From Streptomyces sp. HD (GTDB lineage Bacteria; Actinomycetota; Actinomycetes; Streptomycetales; Streptomycetaceae): a DNA stretch of 64,000 bases. The stretch lies in the NCBI RefSeq assembly GCF_028369295.1, contig NZ_JAQMYP010000001.1, positions 248,001 through 312,000 of the forward strand, given 5' to 3'. The notes beneath the pieces are model-generated. The model did no database searches and had not been told where the DNA came from. It saw only the letters and a program-made list of their open reading frames with translations. This document shows, piece by piece, positions 61,438-64,000 of this stretch; positions within the stretch are counted from its first letter, which is position 1; every line of letters starts with the position of its first letter. A program made the translations under genes and the position numbers.

Positions 61438-62784
61438 TCACTTCTTTACACGAACAGTCTTTGTCGACCGTGTTTCGAGAGTCATCTCGTCGGCCTCCGC
61501 GACCTTCGCCTTCAGTCGCACAGTACCCGCCGCGGCATCGACCACGTCCACCACCTTCGCAAGGAGTTTCGCCGTATCCGCGTTCCCGGAGACGCTGGCG
61601 AGCTGAACGGCGCGGCCCAGTTTCGCCGTTGCTCCATCGATATCCCCCGATTTGCGAAGATCAAGCCCTTGTTGGATGACTTGTGCAAGTTCGGCCTGGC
61701 CGGTGTAGTGGGCGACCTGGGGGTTGATCGACGTCGAGGCGACCATGTCGTCGGTCCATACGGCCCTCACCAGGCCCTGGGCGCCCAAGTTCGTTGCGGA
61801 GCCGTCGGGTTGCGGGATGACCAGGGAAACCCGTGCGGCGAGCATCTCCCGGCCGATCTCCGCGGCGGGTACTTCGACGCAAACGTGGTAGTCACGGGAC
61901 TCGTCCCCCCAGGAGCCGGTGGGGTAGTCCCCGGCGCGCGGGCCGGCTTCGGTGCGCCGGTCGGTCAACTCCTCGACCGTCGGCGCGACTTGCTTGACGA
62001 ACCTGATGGTCGTGCCGACCGGCGTCCACACCCGCAGGGCGACGTCCGCGACCTCCTTGCCCATCGCCGTCTCCATCATCTGTGTGAAGTCGGCCGCGAG
62101 ACCGGCCGGGTCGGCGACGATGTCGGCGCTGCCGAGCAGGGCCGAGGCGATGCCTGTGACTTCTTTCACTTCCCAGTCGGTGCCCACTCCACGCGCGTCA
62201 CAGGTGAAACGTCCGGCACAGGAGTCGAGCGCGGCCCTGAGATCCTCCGGCGACTCGTGCTCGTTGCGGCCGTCGGTGAGCAGGATGCCGTGCCGGATGG
62301 CGACGTCCTCCGAGGACAGCAGCCGGTCGGCGAGCCGCAGCCAGGTGCCGATGGCCGTACCGCCGCCCGCGCTCAGCCTGCGCAGGGCCTGTTTGGCCTG
62401 GTCGCGGGTGCCGGCGTCCGCCACGGCGAGGCGCCCGCCGCCCGGGTACACCTCCTTGGCCACATGTGTGCCGCCGATCACCGCGAAGTGGACGCCGTCG
62501 CGCAGCGTGTCGATCGCGGCGGCCGTGGCGTCGCGGGCGTTGCGCATCTTGGTCGGCGGGTAGTCCATCGACCCCGAGCAGTCGACCATGATCGCCACTG
62601 CGGCGGACGGGCCCTGCCCCGGCGCGTAGAGGTGGGGCGCCGCGACCGCGCTTCCGATGGTGCCGCCGCCGGTCGAGGTCACCGTGACGATCGCGTTGAC
62701 CTCGCGACCGCCCTCCGGCAGGTACTCGTTCTGGTACACGTCCACCGAGAACTGCGGCACATTCGACTTCGAGAAATTGGCCAT
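61438..62784 (-). CDS. VWA-domain protein of the FHA/PP2C signalling set
   Basis: 448 residues, no signal peptide. VWA domain with MIDAS AIMVDCSGSMDY (Asp68, Ser70, Ser72), TAIGTWLRLADR-like second motif, and ILLTDGRNEHESPEDL. The C-terminal region has a beta-rich part and a helical tail (DLRKSGDIDGATAKLGRAV). It probably serves as an assembly or phosphorylation-dependent partner of the FHA protein. Located between PP2C and FHA genes on the same strand. Confidence 0.88.
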   Translation of the reverse strand: MANFSKSNVPQFSVDVYQNEYLPEGGREVNAIVTVTSTGGGTIGSAVAAPHLYAPGQGPSAAVAIMVDCSGSMDYPPTKMRNARDATAAAIDTLRDGVHFAVIGGTHVAKEVYPGGGRLAVADAGTRDQAKQALRRLSAGGGTAIGTWLRLADRLLSSEDVAIRHGILLTDGRNEHESPEDLRAALDSCAGRFTCDARGVGTDWEVKEVTGIASALLGSADIVADPAGLAADFTQMMETAMGKEVADVALRVWTPVGTTIRFVKQVAPTVEELTDRRTEAGPRAGDYPTGSWGDESRDYHVCVEVPAAEIGREMLAARVSLVIPQPDGSATNLGAQGLVRAVWTDDMVASTSINPQVAHYTGQAELAQVIQQGLDLRKSGDIDGATAKLGRAVQLASVSGNADTAKLLAKVVDVVDAAAGTVRLKAKVAEADEMTLETRSTKTVRVKK

Positions 62785-62807
62785 ACGTTCTCAAATCCCC
62801 CTAATGA

Positions 62808-62822
62808 ACCCCGTAACGGGGT
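62808..62822. promoter_or_regulatory. Short dyad ACCCCG-TAA-CGGGGT between PP2C and VWA genes
   Basis: Perfect 6-bp arms around TAA, 24 bp upstream of the VWA start. Could be an attenuator or processing hairpin in the operon. Too short to be a firm terminator. Confidence 0.4.
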
Positions 62823-62882
62823 CATGGCTGTCGACGGACCGGTCCCCTCCGGTCCGATGAGGCGCCGCCCCCGCGGCAGGCC

Positions 62883-64000
62883 TCAGGCCGATCCTGCCCC
62901 CATCGGCGGCGCCGGGAACGGCAGGACGGCCACTGTTACGTTGTCGTGGCCCCCGCCGTCGAGCGCGTGGCCGACCAGTACCTGGGCGCAGTGCAGGGGG
63001 CGCGCGGCGGCGTCGAGGGGTACGACGTCGGCCATGTCCTCGGCGGCCTCCGCGTAGTTCCACAGCCCGTCCGTGCACACCACCACTACACCCGGCCGGT
63101 CCGGCTTGAAGGAAGCGGTGTGCGGCTCCAGTTCGTAGGCGTCCGCGCCGAGCCAGCCCGTGATGGCGTGGGCGCGCTCGTCGGCGTACGCCTCGGCCTC
63201 GCTCATCAGACCCGCGGCGACCATCTGCGCGGCCCAGGAGTCGTCCTCGGTGAGCCGGGCCGGGGGAGTGCTGCGGTCGACCGGGACCCAGTAGGCGCGG
63301 CTGTCGCCGACCCAGCCGACGATCAGCAGCTCGGGCGTCACCACGGAGCCGACGATCGTGCAGGCGGGGGCGTTCTGGTGCGGACCCTGCTCGCGGGCCG
63401 TGGCCGGTTCGTTGGCGAGCGCGTTGACCGCGTTCGAGGCGGCGACGATCGCGTCGTGCAGCGCCTGCTGGGGGTGCGTGCCGCGCGGCAGGGCGGTCAG
63501 CAGCGACTCGCTCGCGGCCCGGGACGCGGCCATCGAGGCGTCGTCGGGGCGGGTCGCCGAGGACACGCCGTCGCAGACGACCGCCAGGACCGCGGGACGG
63601 CCGTCGGGCAGCGCGGTGCAGCCGACGGCGAACGCGTCCTCGTTGCGGTGGTGGCGCAGTCCGCGGTCGCTGACCGCGGCGACCGGGCCGGTGTCCTGCT
63701 CCATGTGGTCGCGCTCGCGCGGCTGGGCGTGCCCGCAGTTCTCGCAGTACCCGTCGAGGTCGACCCGGCCCGCACGGCAGGCCACGCACACCTTGGTGCC
63801 CTCGCGTGGGGGCGGTACCTCGGCGATGCGCGGGTCGGGCGCCTGCAGCGGGTACTCCTCGGGCTCGGGGGGCTCCGGGGGACGGTCGAACCGGACGCCG
63901 GAGGCCGGGGAGACGGGGGACCCGGTCGGGGCGGGGGGAGCGGCGGGGGCCGGGGGCACCGGTGCGGTGAGGGGTGGGGACTGCGGGGGCGGGGGCGTGC
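62883..64000 (-). CDS. PP2C-type Ser/Thr protein phosphatase, N-terminus beyond the window
   Basis: The frame is open to the last base of the window, so the start lies outside; at least 372 residues are seen. A Pro-rich N-terminal part and a zinc-ribbon-like CVACRAGRVDLDGYCENCGH come before the phosphatase domain. The metal-binding motifs are complete: SDRGLRHHRNEDAF, VVCDGVSS, GWVGDSRAYW, VVVCTDGLWNY and GGHDNVTVAV. It dephosphorylates Ser/Thr residues. The set PP2C, VWA, FHA usually lies beside a Ser/Thr kinase gene in Streptomyces, possibly PknG-like with GlnX/GlnH homologues further upstream (inference, not visible here). Confidence 0.92.
   Translation of the reverse strand, partial: TPPPPQSPPLTAPVPPAPAAPPAPTGSPVSPASGVRFDRPPEPPEPEEYPLQAPDPRIAEVPPPREGTKVCVACRAGRVDLDGYCENCGHAQPRERDHMEQDTGPVAAVSDRGLRHHRNEDAFAVGCTALPDGRPAVLAVVCDGVSSATRPDDASMAASRAASESLLTALPRGTHPQQALHDAIVAASNAVNALANEPATAREQGPHQNAPACTIVGSVVTPELLIVGWVGDSRAYWVPVDRSTPPARLTEDDSWAAQMVAAGLMSEAEAYADERAHAITGWLGADAYELEPHTASFKPDRPGVVVVCTDGLWNYAEAAEDMADVVPLDAAARPLHCAQVLVGHALDGGGHDNVTVAVLPFPAPPMGAGSA

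Overview
The window is a stretch of Streptomyces chromosome, or that of a very close relative. The DNA is very GC-rich with third-position bias, GTG and TTG starts are frequent, and the gene content is typical of Streptomyces: tyrosinase with its chaperone, a second SSB beside two dynamin-like GTPases, EttA, truncated haemoglobin O, a sortase-E-type thioester protein and FxSxx-COOH peptides. From memory, the order msdA/mmsA, tyrosinase, ssbB matches the SCO2726 to SCO2683 part of the S. coelicolor chromosome. I could not check that synteny here.

Layout. 1-4416: the end of a myo-inositol catabolic operon (aldolase-like protein, a decayed iolB, iolD, mmsA), closed by a strong terminator. 4468-5966: an APC-family permease behind inverted repeats. 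5989-8865 (minus): a RiPP-type locus with a two-TM membrane protein, an FxsA precursor ending in FSSCI, the FxsB radical SAM/SPASM enzyme and an AAC(3)-family acetyltransferase. 9080-12600: an unusual extracellular hydrolase/ABC-ATPase fusion with its permease. 12748-17051: a VWA lipoprotein, a secreted chorismate mutase and an acyl-CoA synthetase. 17129-23081: a visibly lower-GC accessory block with a lipoprotein facing a three-gene operon that ends in a 1381-residue secreted protein combining lytic-transglycosylase and SGNH-esterase domains.

23376-34143: an exopolysaccharide locus. A secreted GH26 enzyme faces an eight-gene minus-strand operon (two GT4 glycosyltransferases, phosphoglycosyltransferase, O-antigen-ligase/polymerase, MurJ-like flippase, polysaccharide deacetylase, Wzz-like protein, GNAT/FemAB-like acetyltransferase), nearly all joined by 4- to 11-bp overlaps. 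34488-36949: five small secreted proteins of unknown function, three of them tandem paralogues. 37208-39970: a GH16-like enzyme, VKOR and melC1-melC2. 39975-46413: a group of oxidoreductases (hydroxyacid dehydrogenase, epimerase, two SDRs, AKR, FMN reductase) with a TetR regulator. 46426-46498: tRNA-Arg(UCU).

46781-51872: two dynamin-like GTPases followed by ssbB, with a strikingly G-rich 0.7-kb gap containing DnaA-box-like sites. 52188-54171: a sortase-anchored thioester protein and a small secreted protein. 54388-54905: overlapping gene remnants. 54990-57781: ettA, a thioesterase and a conserved actinobacterial protein. 57781-58017: a hexanucleotide repeat and a GntR remnant. 58050-59592: glbO and a methyltransferase. 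59765-64000 (minus): an FHA / VWA / PP2C signalling set whose first gene runs off the window.

Features most worth following up are the FxsA-FxsB-AAC(3) peptide locus, the SLT-SGNH giant protein and its operon, the tandem secreted-protein family, and the orphan hairpin that may mark an unannotated small RNA.
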